From: JAPOUP01 sp965201085
Lineage (GTDB): Bacteria; Pseudomonadota; Alphaproteobacteria; Rhodobacterales; Rhodobacteraceae
DNA length: 64,000 nucleotides
Assembly: GCA_965201085.1 (NCBI GenBank)
Contig: CBDAVS010000042.1
Span: 62,001-126,000, forward strand
Reading direction: 5' to 3'
In this document: piece by piece, positions 38,557-48,317 of the stretch
How the letters are laid out: each line of letters begins with the position of its first letter
Numbering within the stretch: position 1 is the stretch's first letter
Made by a program: the position numbers and the translations under genes
The notes under the pieces: generated by a model
The model's input: only the letters and a program-made list of their open reading frames with translations
Databases searched by the model: none
Told to the model about the DNA's origin: nothing

Positions 38557-39399
38557 ATATAATTCCCAAAAATCTGGGACGCACCTGGAGCTTGGTGATC
38601 GAGATGATTTCAATGTTTGGAAGGACTATTGAAGGGTTCGTTTGCGTACCGGCGTAATCGCTTAAGGAGTCGCATGAAACCATTTCGGCGATACCACCGT
38701 CACCGATCATCGCAAAATTCCACCTTACACAAAATCCACAGGTTATCCACTAAATTTCCATTGGTATTCCAGCGACTTATTCACAGAAATTACTGTTTTC
38801 TCATATGTTTTTTCTTGCATGATCGCGATTCGCATGTCACTCTCCCATTACGCGGAGGGTTCTGGGAGCCGGAGCGAAACGCATAGGGCCTCAAGGCCTA
38901 AAGCGGTAGCCGCCGAGCGTCGCTAGGGTTCGGAACGGTTATCTGGAAAGGTCTGCATAGACCCCGATGGATACCGAAATGACAGCATGGCGATGGCCGA
39001 CCGCTTCAACTGGTTGCAAGGCCATGCGAAGCCGGGAGGGCAGGAAACGTTGGGTGGCAGCGACGGTGCTTGAACATCCGCGTGTGGGCAGGGGAAAGCT
39101 GCAAGGCATTCCCAACCCAGGAAGGCGTCAGGGTATGCCATTAGGCAATTGCGAGGACCGCGTCTGAGCACCTGACGCCTTCATTGATTCCGGAATTCGA
39201 CAAACTCGGATCAAATGAACGGGACCCGCATTTTCAATTTGCGGGCCCCGAGGTCAAGGTATGCACTACCGCGTCTATGCACCTATTCCACACCTCTACA
39301 TATTTGTTGGTAGCTTGGCAACTTATTGTTGTGCGTTTTTTTGTGAAGCCCTTATTTTGTCTCACAGTGCGTAGTCCGCTTCGCTACCGAACGTAGGAT
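38557..39399 (+). other. Long intergenic region between two ISNCY copies
   Basis: 843 bases with no recognisable protein or structured RNA. The first 300 are AT-rich and contain the DnaA-box cluster listed separately. The middle (about 38860-39170) has short frames without homology that I can name. The last 150 bases before copy D are also AT-rich. I looked for RNase P, tmRNA and SRP RNA hallmarks here and did not find them. Confidence 0.3.
38732..38785 (+). promoter_or_regulatory. Cluster of DnaA-box-like sites, possible replication origin
   Basis: Three same-strand matches to TTWTNCACA lie within 54 bases: AAATCCACA (38732, two mismatches), TTATCCACT (38743, one mismatch) and TTATTCACA (38777, perfect). 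An AT-rich run with ATGTTTTTTC follows at about 38800-38815. This resembles an origin or a DnaA-controlled region, but no dnaA, hemE, parA or repABC gene is nearby. Confidence 0.35.
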
Positions 39400-39900
39400 A
39401 GTGTCCGACAGAAAACTGCCAACCTGCTGATTTATAGCGGTAAATGACGAAATTCGCCTTGCAAGAATTTACCGGATATGGCAGTCAGAGGCGGATTCGC
39501 CACCATATGCCGCGGAATCCGGCAATCCTCCCCTTCAGGAGGCCCCCATGCGCAAGGTCCACGAACTCCAGCGGCGGCCCGACGCCCCGACATCAGGAGG
39601 ATCAGGCCGACCATGAAATCGAGGGACGGCATCCCGGCGATCCTGATCGGCCTCCAGGATCCCTGCGGCGACGAAGGGACCCGAAAGCGGCTGTTCGGGC
39701 TTCCGGGTCGGCTGGTGCTTCCCGGAAAGAGCCGCCGGGTCGGCGGACCGGGGATGGAACCGTTGACCATCCTGGTGCCCGGCGTGGTCAGGCAAGGTCC
39801 CGGGTGGCGCCCCGAGGGGCCCGGCCAGGGTCCCGTGAAGCCGGAATCCGCCGGATTCAGCCCTGTCACCGGAAAAACACGGGGTTTTCTGGCAGACACT
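39400..39900 (+). mobile_element. 501-bp miniature ISNCY derivative, copy D
   Basis: Both ends match the ISNCY family (AGTGTCCGACAGAAAAC left, GGTTTTCTGGCAGACACT right). The first 420 bases correspond to the transposase 5' end (MRKVHELQRR, GLQDPCGDEGTRK, LPGRLVLPGKSRRVGG), then the sequence jumps directly to the last 90 bases of the 3' end. It is an internally deleted, non-autonomous form that an active relative could mobilise. Flanks AGGAT and AGGCT could be an imperfect target duplication. Confidence 0.8.
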
Positions 39901-40129
39901 AGGCTAACCTGGGCTGGCAGGAACTCGGATGAAGCTTGTTTTATTGTAACCGTGGATCGAAGTTGCGGAGATTCGCCTGCGACATGTCCTCGAAACAAGG
40001 CTTGGGTTCAGTGGCCATGGATTGCCACCGGTGTCCAATTCGAAACCGAGCATTCCCGGACCTCATCTCCATGGTTAGAGATCCGGATCATGACGGTACT
40101 TCAGTGCACAGGCATAATCGGTAGCGCCG

Positions 40130-40897
40130 CTAGACGAACTGCTCGCGGATCAGGCGTTCTTCCAGTCCATGACCGGGATCGAACAGCAAGCGATGCTTGA
40201 CGCCGGGGTCCGATCGTACCTCGACCGAAGCGACTCGCCGAACCGATCTCGTGTCCGCGTCGGCCATAACCGGCCGCTTGTCGGCCTCAAGTACGTCAAA
40301 GCGCACCACCACCGATTTCGGAAGAAGGGCTCCGCGCCATCTTCGTGGCCTAAAGGCGGCCATGGCGGTGATCGCCAGAACATCCGAACCAATCGGTAGA
40401 ATTGGTCCATGCGCCGAATAGTTGTATGCGGTCGAACCGGCAGGTGTGCTGATAAGTGCACCGTCACAGACAAGTTCGCCCATCCGCACCTTCCCGTCAA
40501 TCGACACTTTGAGCCTTGCGGCCTGTGGGCCTGCTCGCAAAAGCGAGACCTCGTTGATTGCCAATCCCTCCGTGACGCCGCCCTCGACAGTCTCCGCGCG
40601 CATTGCCAAGGGGTTGATCACCGTTTCTTCGGCCGCGTCCAGACGCTCCATCAGACCATTGACCGAATGCTCGTTCATCAGAAAGCCTATGGTTCCACAG
40701 TTCATGCCGTAAACGGGCACATCCAAATGCATGGTTCCATGAAGTGTCTGTAGCATGAAACCGTCACCGCCAAGCGCCACGATGACATCGGCACTCGCTA
40801 GGGAGGTGGTGCCGTAGATAGCTGACAGAGTCTCAAGTGCTGTTTGGGCGGTCTCGACCGGACTTGCCGCGAATGCGATCCTCGGGGAAGTGGCCAT
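40130..40897 (-). CDS. nadK: NAD kinase
   Basis: Cytoplasmic enzyme making NADP from NAD, 255 aa from ATG 40897, which follows AAAGGAGA. The longer frame to 40951 is not conserved. The GGDG motif is at residues 43-46 (VIVALGGDGFMLQ), and STPAGSTAYNYSAHGPILP is the NE/D-rich NAD-binding region. The gene appears intact and lies alone between ISNCY copy D and an IS30 copy, whose end is about 150 bases upstream of its start, so its promoter must fit in that gap. Confidence 0.95.
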   Translation of the reverse strand: MATSPRIAFAASPVETAQTALETLSAIYGTTSLASADVIVALGGDGFMLQTLHGTMHLDVPVYGMNCGTIGFLMNEHSVNGLMERLDAAEETVINPLAMRAETVEGGVTEGLAINEVSLLRAGPQAARLKVSIDGKVRMGELVCDGALISTPAGSTAYNYSAHGPILPIGSDVLAITAMAAFRPRRWRGALLPKSVVVRFDVLEADKRPVMADADTRSVRRVASVEVRSDPGVKHRLLFDPGHGLEERLIREQFV

Positions 40898-41044
40898 ATT
40901 CTCTCCTTTTCCGAGAGATTGCCCGGACATGCCGGAAAGGCAAGACGGCAAGGTATGGGAATGAGGCGGTTTTCCAAAGTATGGCCGCTCTTTATCACCC
41001 CCCTTTCCGTTTGGGCAATTTCTCGAAAACTCGAACTAATGTCA

Positions 41045-42161
41045 GCCCCCGTTCCGCTCTGAAGTGCAACACCGTTGATGGTGGGAAGCCGCGTTTCGGG
41101 TGCAGCATCCTGCGAATCGGCCGGATAACGGCGACAGTCCCTGTGCTCAGGATAGGAGAGTGTCATGCCCGAGGGCTACCGTCATCTGACCTTCGACGGA
41201 AGATGCCGGATATACGCGACGGGGAAAGGCGGGCTTTCGGACGGGGCCATCGCCAGGCGGCCGGGCCGCCATCCGGCCACCATATCGCGGGAGATCCGAC
41301 GCGACGGCGGCGGGCGGGGATACCGGCAGGGACAGGCGCGGAGGAAGGCCACCGGGCGCCGGAGCGGGGCCTCTTCGGTCCCGGGGAAGCTGACGGAGGA
41401 GCGCCGGGCGAAGGTCGTGGCGAAGCCGGGGAGGGCTGGAGCCCGGAGCGGGTCCCGGGGCGTCTCCGGCTGGAGGACCCCGGCATGGTCGGCCGTCAGC
41501 GGATATACGACCTCGTACGCGCGGACGGCGGGGACGGAGGGACGCCTTGCGGGCACCTGCGGCGGCGGGGAAAGAAGCGCAACCGGCAGGGTGGCCGCCA
41601 CGCGGGCCGGGGTTATGTCCCGGGCCGGAGGGACATCCCGGAGCGCCGGAAAGAGGGCGGGGCGAAGGCGGCGAAGGCGCTGGAGGCCGACTTCCTCCTC
41701 CCGACGCCCCACCACCCGTGGGAGCGGGGCCTGAACGGGCACACCAACGGGCCGCCGCCCCGGTACCTGCCGAAGGGGACCGACCTGCGGCAGGTCACGG
41801 ACGCCCGCGTGAAGCGGGTCCAGGACATCCTGAACGCGCGCCCCCGCAAGGCGCCCGGCTACCTGACGCCGGCGGAGGCTTTCGCGCGGGCGCGGCCTCC
41901 CTGAGGCGCTTCGCCCCGACGGGGGAGAGGGAATTCCGCAGGCGCGCCCGCCCGATTTCGGTCGGGCCACCTCCCGCCGCGGGGCCCTGCCGCCGCTGGG
42001 AGGCCCGGTTACGCTCCGATCCGAAGGGACAGCCGCCGTATTCCGCGTGGAATCCGGGCCCCTGGCCGGAAAATCCCTCAACACCGGCCCGCCTCCTCCG
42101 CTCGGGACCACCCCCTCGCTCCGGAGACGGGCCGGTGTTGAACTTCGGACTGGAAGTGGGG
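41045..42161 (+). mobile_element. IS30-family element, decayed copy lacking catalytic Asp region
   Basis: Runs from CCCCCGTTCCGCTCTGAAG to CTGGAAGTGGGG, the two IS30 ends seen in the intact copy. The transposase starts at 41165 but loses a base near 41430, and about 250 bases between GAKA and AKALEAD are deleted, removing both catalytic aspartates while keeping the WERGLN block. Against the intact copy most substitutions are A-to-G or T-to-C, with protein effects such as Gln to Arg, Trp to Arg, Glu to Gly and Leu to Pro. Confidence 0.85.
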
Positions 42162-42164
42162 ACA

Positions 42165-42261
42165 CATAGAAATTCCGCAGATCGGTATAAACGTCCCGGG
42201 GTGAGCCAAGCTGCATGATGTGCCCCACCTTCAAGACCGCGATCCGGTCGTCGAGGTTCAT
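42165..42261 (-). pseudogene. C-terminal fragment of an ABC transporter ATPase
   Basis: A 33-residue piece, MNLDDRIAVLKVGHIMQLGS, then PRDVYTDLRNFYV, matches the stretch after the H-loop in osmoprotectant/polyamine-type ATPases (LADRI...G.I.Q.GtP..vY..P...FV). A stop lies a few codons upstream, and the IS30 copy ends immediately beside it, so a transporter gene was probably destroyed here. Confidence 0.55.
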
Positions 42262-42366
42262 CGCTCCAACCGGTCAGAAGGTCAAGTGAGCTGCATTGAT
42301 TTTCTTGCCAACCTGGTCAGATAAGGTAACTGCCATTGGTGCCGACCGAATGCAAGGATTGATCTC

Positions 42367-43662
<1,296 letters not shown>

Positions 43663-43747
43663 ATTCCTCGATCCGGACGATCTGGCGAAATGGCTGGCGT
43701 ATGGATGGTTATGGCCTGAACGGTTAACCGTGGTCTCTCATGAAGCG

Positions 43748-44873
43748 AGTTATGCCCGAAAGTTGGTGATGGCCTGAAGCAGGCGGCATATCATGGCGGT
43801 GTTCACACGCCGTCGTTCTCGAAGGGAAAGGATATGCCACCATGGCCAGATCCACTGCTGTCCCGTTCGGGGTTCCATCGGGATTTCCGCCTGATCCGCT
43901 GACCGAGGTGATCCAGGCCGGTCGGGGAATCGCTGCCCCGGCTGTACCTGAAGGGCATCTCGACGGGCGGCTTCAGCGAAGCGCCGGCGGCGCTTCCGGG
44001 CCCGGATGCCGGGGGGGTGCCGTCCTCGGCCATCACCCGCCTGAAGGCCGGCTGGTGGGACGGGTACGGGACCTGGCGCAGGCGCGGTCCGAAGGGCAGG
44101 CGTTACGTCCACATCCGGGCGGACGGGGTTCACCTCACGCCGCGCCTGGACGGTGATCGCCAATGTATGTCGGTGATGGCCGGTGCTGACGAATACGGGG
44201 AAAAGGACGTCCCCGCCCTCATGGACGGGTTCCGCGGGAACGCGGACGGTTGGCTCGACCCGCTCAGGGGCCTGAAAAAACGCGGCCTCACGGTGCCACC
44301 TGAACTGGCCATGGGCGACGGCGCGACTGGGTTCCGGACAGCGCCGCGCGAAGTCTTCCCCGATACGCGCGAGCGGCGCCGCCGGGTGCACAGGACGGCG
44401 AACGTTCCGGGTGCGATGCCCAAGTCCCCGCACGAAAAGGCCAGGGCCGCTCCGCGGGACATCTGGATGGCCGGGACCGGGAAGGAGGCCAGCGCAGCCT
44501 TCGACCTCTTCGCCGAAACTTACGGCGTCAAATACGGGAAGGCCGTCGGCAGGCTGGCGAAAGGTCGCAACCGGCTCCTCACCTTCCACGACTACCCGGC
44601 GGAACACCGGAAGCGCATCGGAACCACGAACCCGATCGAAAGTGTCCTCGCCACCCTACGCAACCGAACGCGCAGGACCGGGGGGGGTGCCTCAACCGCA
44701 AAACCACCCCCGCCATGGTCTTCAGGCCGATGATGCCAGCCAGGAAGAGGTGGCGGAAGATCAGCGGGCCAGACCCTGACCGAGATCATTCAGGGGTTGG
44801 GTTCAAAGACGGCATCAAGCGACTTCAAGCCGCCGCCTGAGGACGGCCGTCACCAACTTTCGGGCATAGCTCC
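43748..44873 (+). mobile_element. IS256-family element, decayed, with 8-bp target duplication
   Basis: About 1126 bp. Near-perfect terminal repeats contain TATGCCCGAAAGTTGGTGA, and the element is flanked by ATGAAGCG on both sides (43740-43747 and 44874-44881). Transposase pieces in two frames read SSAITRLKAGWWDGYGTW, DGYGTWRRRGPKGRRYVHIR and FPAEH-like DYPAEHRKRIGTTNPIES, typical of the mutator/IS256 class. The frame changes near 44017 and again near 44690. Trp, Leu and Glu positions of the family often read Arg, Pro and Gly here. Confidence 0.87.
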
Positions 44874-44930
44874 ATGAAGCGGCCACCGCCGGTCTGGACC
44901 GAGCAATTGGTCTGACGTATCTGAGCCACC

Positions 44931-45689
44931 ATGCTACATGTTGTCGAATATGGTTCCCGCTCGAATCGACCTCCACTGCTTATTGCGCATGGACTCTTCG
45001 GTTCGAGCAGAAACTGGAGCACGATCGCAAAGCGGCTATCCGACCGGCGCAGGGTGCTGACGGTCGATATGCGCAACCATGGGTTAAGTTTCTGGAACGA
45101 CGGTCACAGCTATCATGATCTCGCCGCGGATCTTGCCGATGTGATAGACTTTCTCGGGGGTCGTGCGGATATCATAGGTCATTCAATGGGTGGTAAGGCA
45201 TCGATGGTGGTTGCGCTTCGTTTTCCTCAGTTGGTCAGACGGTTGGTAGTGGCTGACATCGCGCCGGTTGCCTACGGTCATAGCCAGAGCCATCTCGTAG
45301 AAGCGATGCGCTCCGTCGATCTGAAAGCTGTCCGGCGAAGGTCCGATGCGGATGCGATGCTAGGTGAATTCGTTGATGAGGCTGGTATACGCGCCTTTCT
45401 CCTGCAGTCGCTCGACATAAACAAGAGGTGCTGGCGACTTAACCTTGATGTCCTGCAGGCTGAGATGGACAGAATCACTGGTTGGCCGCATATCGATGCG
45501 GAAGCGGATCACCCGACGCTCTTTCTGGCGGGTGGCGATAGCGATTATTTCGGTAAGGAGGGACGAATAAGCGCAAAGAAACATTTCCCGACCGCCCGCT
45601 TCGCGAGAATTCCAAAAGCCGGTCATTGGCTTCATGCCGAAAGGCCTCACGAATTCGAGGCCGCCGTACGGGTTTTTATGAACGTCTGA
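44931..45689 (+). CDS. Alpha/beta-fold hydrolase (YbfF-like esterase)
   Basis: 252 aa, cytoplasmic. The oxyanion region is LLIAHGLFGSSRNW and the nucleophile elbow is GHSMGGK with S85. The later aspartate is in FLAGGDSDYF and the catalytic histidine in PKAGHWLHAERP. This arrangement matches the small acyl-CoA/ester hydrolases called YbfF. The start codon is 58 bases after the IS256 right end, so the promoter may be displaced or supplied by the IS. Substrate unknown. Confidence 0.88.
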   Translation: MLHVVEYGSRSNRPPLLIAHGLFGSSRNWSTIAKRLSDRRRVLTVDMRNHGLSFWNDGHSYHDLAADLADVIDFLGGRADIIGHSMGGKASMVVALRFPQLVRRLVVADIAPVAYGHSQSHLVEAMRSVDLKAVRRRSDADAMLGEFVDEAGIRAFLLQSLDINKRCWRLNLDVLQAEMDRITGWPHIDAEADHPTLFLAGGDSDYFGKEGRISAKKHFPTARFARIPKAGHWLHAERPHEFEAAVRVFMNV

Positions 45690-46063
45690 TCGGCAGGGGC
45701 ACTCGTCTGGTTTGTTGCCTGGGGCGAGAAACATGATGCCGACTACCGGCTGCGACGCGAAATACCACGCACGTAACATCCTGAAGCGGGAACTCGAATG
45801 GCTTCAGCGGCTCAGTTTGGAACTGGCTTGGGTTTTGAGTTCCGCTTCCGGCGCACCTCGCTGAAAAAATCTCCTGTATCCCGATCGGTTCGGAATTCGA
45901 ACCGGGGCAAGGTGTATCGGAGTCCTCAAACGTTTCGGGGTCGCCGCTGCCCGATCGGATCTGCGATGCGCTTCCGACCTGAGAGTATGGCCTGTTCCAC
46001 AGGGCTGGATTCAGGGAGTTTGCGCATTGCCGAACGAGCTGTGACCAGCCCTGCAATCCGCAT
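45690..46063 (+). other. Intergenic region after the esterase gene
   Basis: 374 bases with overlapping short frames on both strands. No recognisable gene, RNA or terminator was identified. Confidence 0.3.
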
Positions 46064-46552
46064 TCACTGGCAGCCGCCTGACACGTAGCTCACTTTGTCC
46101 GGGTCCGGAATATATCCTTCGAAGTCCGTGGACCATATGCCTGATTCGCCGGTAACGCCGAGGTCAATCCTTTGGCCGGTCGAGACGGCTTTGGTCATGG
46201 CCGTTCCAAGAGAATCGGGCAGGCCTGTAATTATGGAATCAAGCGCGAAGCCATGTGTCATTACCGGTTCACCGTCTCCGATCGTGTAGGTCACCGAAAC
46301 GGTTCCAGGCGGTTGGGTCAGGATACCGTGGAGTGCGAAGGTAAACTCGTATCCGCCGTTCCCGTCGCAGGTGGCCGTCATTCCCCAAGGATATGGATCG
46401 GAGGTCACATCGCGATCGTCATCAAGCAAAAGCCATTCGGACTTAACCGATCCGGAATTTCCCTCCCCATATTCGTTGTAACCGAATATGTCGCTGTGGC
46501 TCATATGGGGAACCATGGCCACCAGCGAGATCGCAAAGAACAGTTTCATCAT
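46064..46552 (-). CDS. Small secreted protein of unknown function
   Basis: 162 aa from ATG 46552, or one codon shorter from 46549. The N-terminus MMKLFFAISLVAMVPHMSHS is a plausible signal peptide. The mature part is rich in Gly, Asp and Thr and looks like a beta-sandwich: FALHGILTQPPGTVSVTYTI, and EGYIPDPDKVSYVSGGC with a C-terminal cysteine. No family is recognised. It faces the esterase gene, separated by the non-coding stretch. Confidence 0.6.
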   Translation of the reverse strand: MMKLFFAISLVAMVPHMSHSDIFGYNEYGEGNSGSVKSEWLLLDDDRDVTSDPYPWGMTATCDGNGGYEFTFALHGILTQPPGTVSVTYTIGDGEPVMTHGFALDSIITGLPDSLGTAMTKAVSTGQRIDLGVTGESGIWSTDFEGYIPDPDKVSYVSGGCQ

Positions 46553-47019
46553 GGCCGACCTATCGATGAGGCGGGCATGTGGGGTTAGGATTTTTTCCAA
46601 GGATCGATACTCATATCTTGGGTAGGGAATAACCCATCTAAACACGCACCAGCCATGCACTATACATAATCTGCGCTGACTTCAAAGCAATATCAACAGA
46701 CCGAAGCGGAAGGTCACGCCGTTGCCTTGCTCCGCATTCCTGTTCGACCACCGCCTATATTCATCGGGAGCGGTTCACCGTCATCGCGGCGACCAAGAAC
46801 CCGATATGACGTTAGCCGCCGCTGCTCAGGATTGACAAGATGTCGCGCTTCCGCCGCGGTGGAAGAGAATAGGCGCCGAGATCCCCACGTTGCGAGTTAT
46901 TCGATCGGCCGGTCAAGCCTTCACGAATGCCGCCGCTATTTCGGTCGTGCTCAATATATCCTGTAGTTGGAAATTGGTTTGAGCCAGATTGATCCCATAC
47001 GCATCGATCTCCGTATGGT
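46553..47019 (+). other. Intergenic region upstream of the nested transposon
   Basis: 467 bases. It must contain the promoter of the secreted-protein gene (minus strand). Short frames such as 46727-46966 show no identifiable homology. A degraded gene is possible but unsupported. Confidence 0.3.
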
Positions 47020-47080
47020 AGTGTCCGCCAGAAAACCGCCAGGCTACGGTTTTTCGCGGCCCCACTTCCAGTCCGAAGTG

Positions 47081-47141
47081 CAACACCGGCCCGCCTCCGG
47101 AGCGAGGGCGTGGCCCGAGCGGAGGAGGCGGGCCGGTGTTG
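47081..47141. repeat. Long palindrome near the IS30 end
   Basis: Perfect 18-bp arms, CAACACCGGCCCGCCTCC at 47081-47098 and its complement at 47124-47141, with a 25-base loop. A nearly identical palindrome occurs at 42079-42140 in the decayed IS30 copy, and part of it is scattered in copy B near 27620-27660. It could block read-through transcription into the transposase or be a folded DNA element used in transposition. Confidence 0.75.
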
Positions 47142-47351
47142 AGGGATTTTCCGGCCAGGGCCCCGGATTCCACGCGGAATACGGCGGCTGTCCCTTCGGA
47201 TCGGAGCGTAACCGGGCCTCCCGGCGGCGGCAAGGCCCCGCGGCGGGAGGTGGCGCGCCCGTCCGGGCGAGGGAAGGGGTGGCCCGACCGAAACCGGGCG
47301 GGCGCGCCTGCGGAATTCCCTCTCCCCCGTCGGCCGACGGGGCGAAGCGCC

Positions 47352-48317
47352 TCAGGGAGGCCGCGCCCGCGCGAAAGCCTCCGCCGGCGTCAGGTAGCCG
47401 AGCGCCTTGCGGGGGCGCGCGTTCAGGATGTCCTGGACCCGCTTCACGCGGGCGTCCGTGACCTGCCGCAGGTCGGTCCCCTTCGGCAGGTACTGGGGCG
47501 GCAGCCCGTTGGTGTGCTCGTTCAGGCCCCGCTCCCACGAGTGATAGGGCGTCGCGAAGAAGAAGTCGGCCTCCAGCGCCTTCGCCACCTTCGCGTGCCC
47601 CGCGAACTCCTTGCCGTTGTCCGCCGTGATCGTGTGGACCCTGGCGCCGAGCCCCTTGAGAAGGTCGGTCATCGCCTCGCCGACCGCCTCCGCCTTCTTT
47701 CCGTCAACCCGTTGGAGAAGCGTGAATTTCGAGCATCTGTCCACAAGCGACACCACCGCACCGCTGTGTCCCCCGCCGATCACCGTGTCCGCTTCCCAGT
47801 CGCCGATTCTCGCCTTCGCCCCGACCTCTTTCGGGCGCTCCGAGATGTCCCTCCGGCCCGGGATGTGACCCCGGCCCGCGTGGCGGCCACCCTTCCAGTT
47901 CGGTTTCTTTCCCCGCCGCCGCAGGTGCCCGAAAAGCGTTCCTCCGTCCCTGCGGTCCGCGCGTACGAGGTCGTATATCCGCTGACGGCCGACCATGCCG
48001 GGGTCCTCCAGCCGGAGACGCCCCGAGACCTGTTCCGGGCTCCAGCCCTCCTCCAGCTTCGCCACGACCTTCGCCCAGCGCTCCTCCGTCAGCTTCCTCG
48101 GGACCGAAGAGGCCTCGCTCCGGCGCCCGGTGGCCTTCCTCCACGCCTGTCCCTGCCGGTATCCCCGCCCGCCGCCGTTGCGTCGGATCTCCCGCGATAT
48201 GGTGGCCGGATGGCGGCCCAGCTGCCTGGCGATGGCCCCGTTCGAAAGCCCGCTTTTCCCCGTCGCGTATATCTGGCATCTTTCGTCGAAGGTCAGATGA
48301 CGGTAGCCCTCGGGCAT
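47352..48317 (-). CDS. IS30-family transposase, intact
   Basis: 321 aa from ATG 48317, preceded by GAGGAGAG at a four-base spacing; an in-frame extension to 48383 is less likely. The N-terminal helix-turn-helix is GYRHLTFDERCQIYATGKSG with RQLGRHPATISREIRRNGGG. The DDE triad is present: Asp in GDWEADTVIGGGH, Asp in HTITADNGKEFAGH, and Glu in WERGLNEHTNG. The C-terminus RKALGYLTPAEAFA is complete. Length and motifs are normal, so it may still move and could mobilise the related dead copies at 27683 and 41045. Confidence 0.92.
   Translation of the reverse strand: MPEGYRHLTFDERCQIYATGKSGLSNGAIARQLGRHPATISREIRRNGGGRGYRQGQAWRKATGRRSEASSVPRKLTEERWAKVVAKLEEGWSPEQVSGRLRLEDPGMVGRQRIYDLVRADRRDGGTLFGHLRRRGKKPNWKGGRHAGRGHIPGRRDISERPKEVGAKARIGDWEADTVIGGGHSGAVVSLVDRCSKFTLLQRVDGKKAEAVGEAMTDLLKGLGARVHTITADNGKEFAGHAKVAKALEADFFFATPYHSWERGLNEHTNGLPPQYLPKGTDLRQVTDARVKRVQDILNARPRKALGYLTPAEAFARARPP

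Noticed and set aside
38860..39170. Possible structured RNA (RNase P-like) because of GC-rich paired stretches
   Set aside because: None of the conserved RNase P, tmRNA or SRP RNA sequences was found.
40837..41904. 355-codon frame spanning nadK upstream DNA and IS30
   Set aside because: It joins antisense nadK sequence to a frameshifted IS30 transposase; it is not one protein.
45880..45930. GGTTCGAATTCC resembling a tRNA T-arm on the minus strand
   Set aside because: The flanking five bases do not pair and no acceptor or anticodon stem fits.
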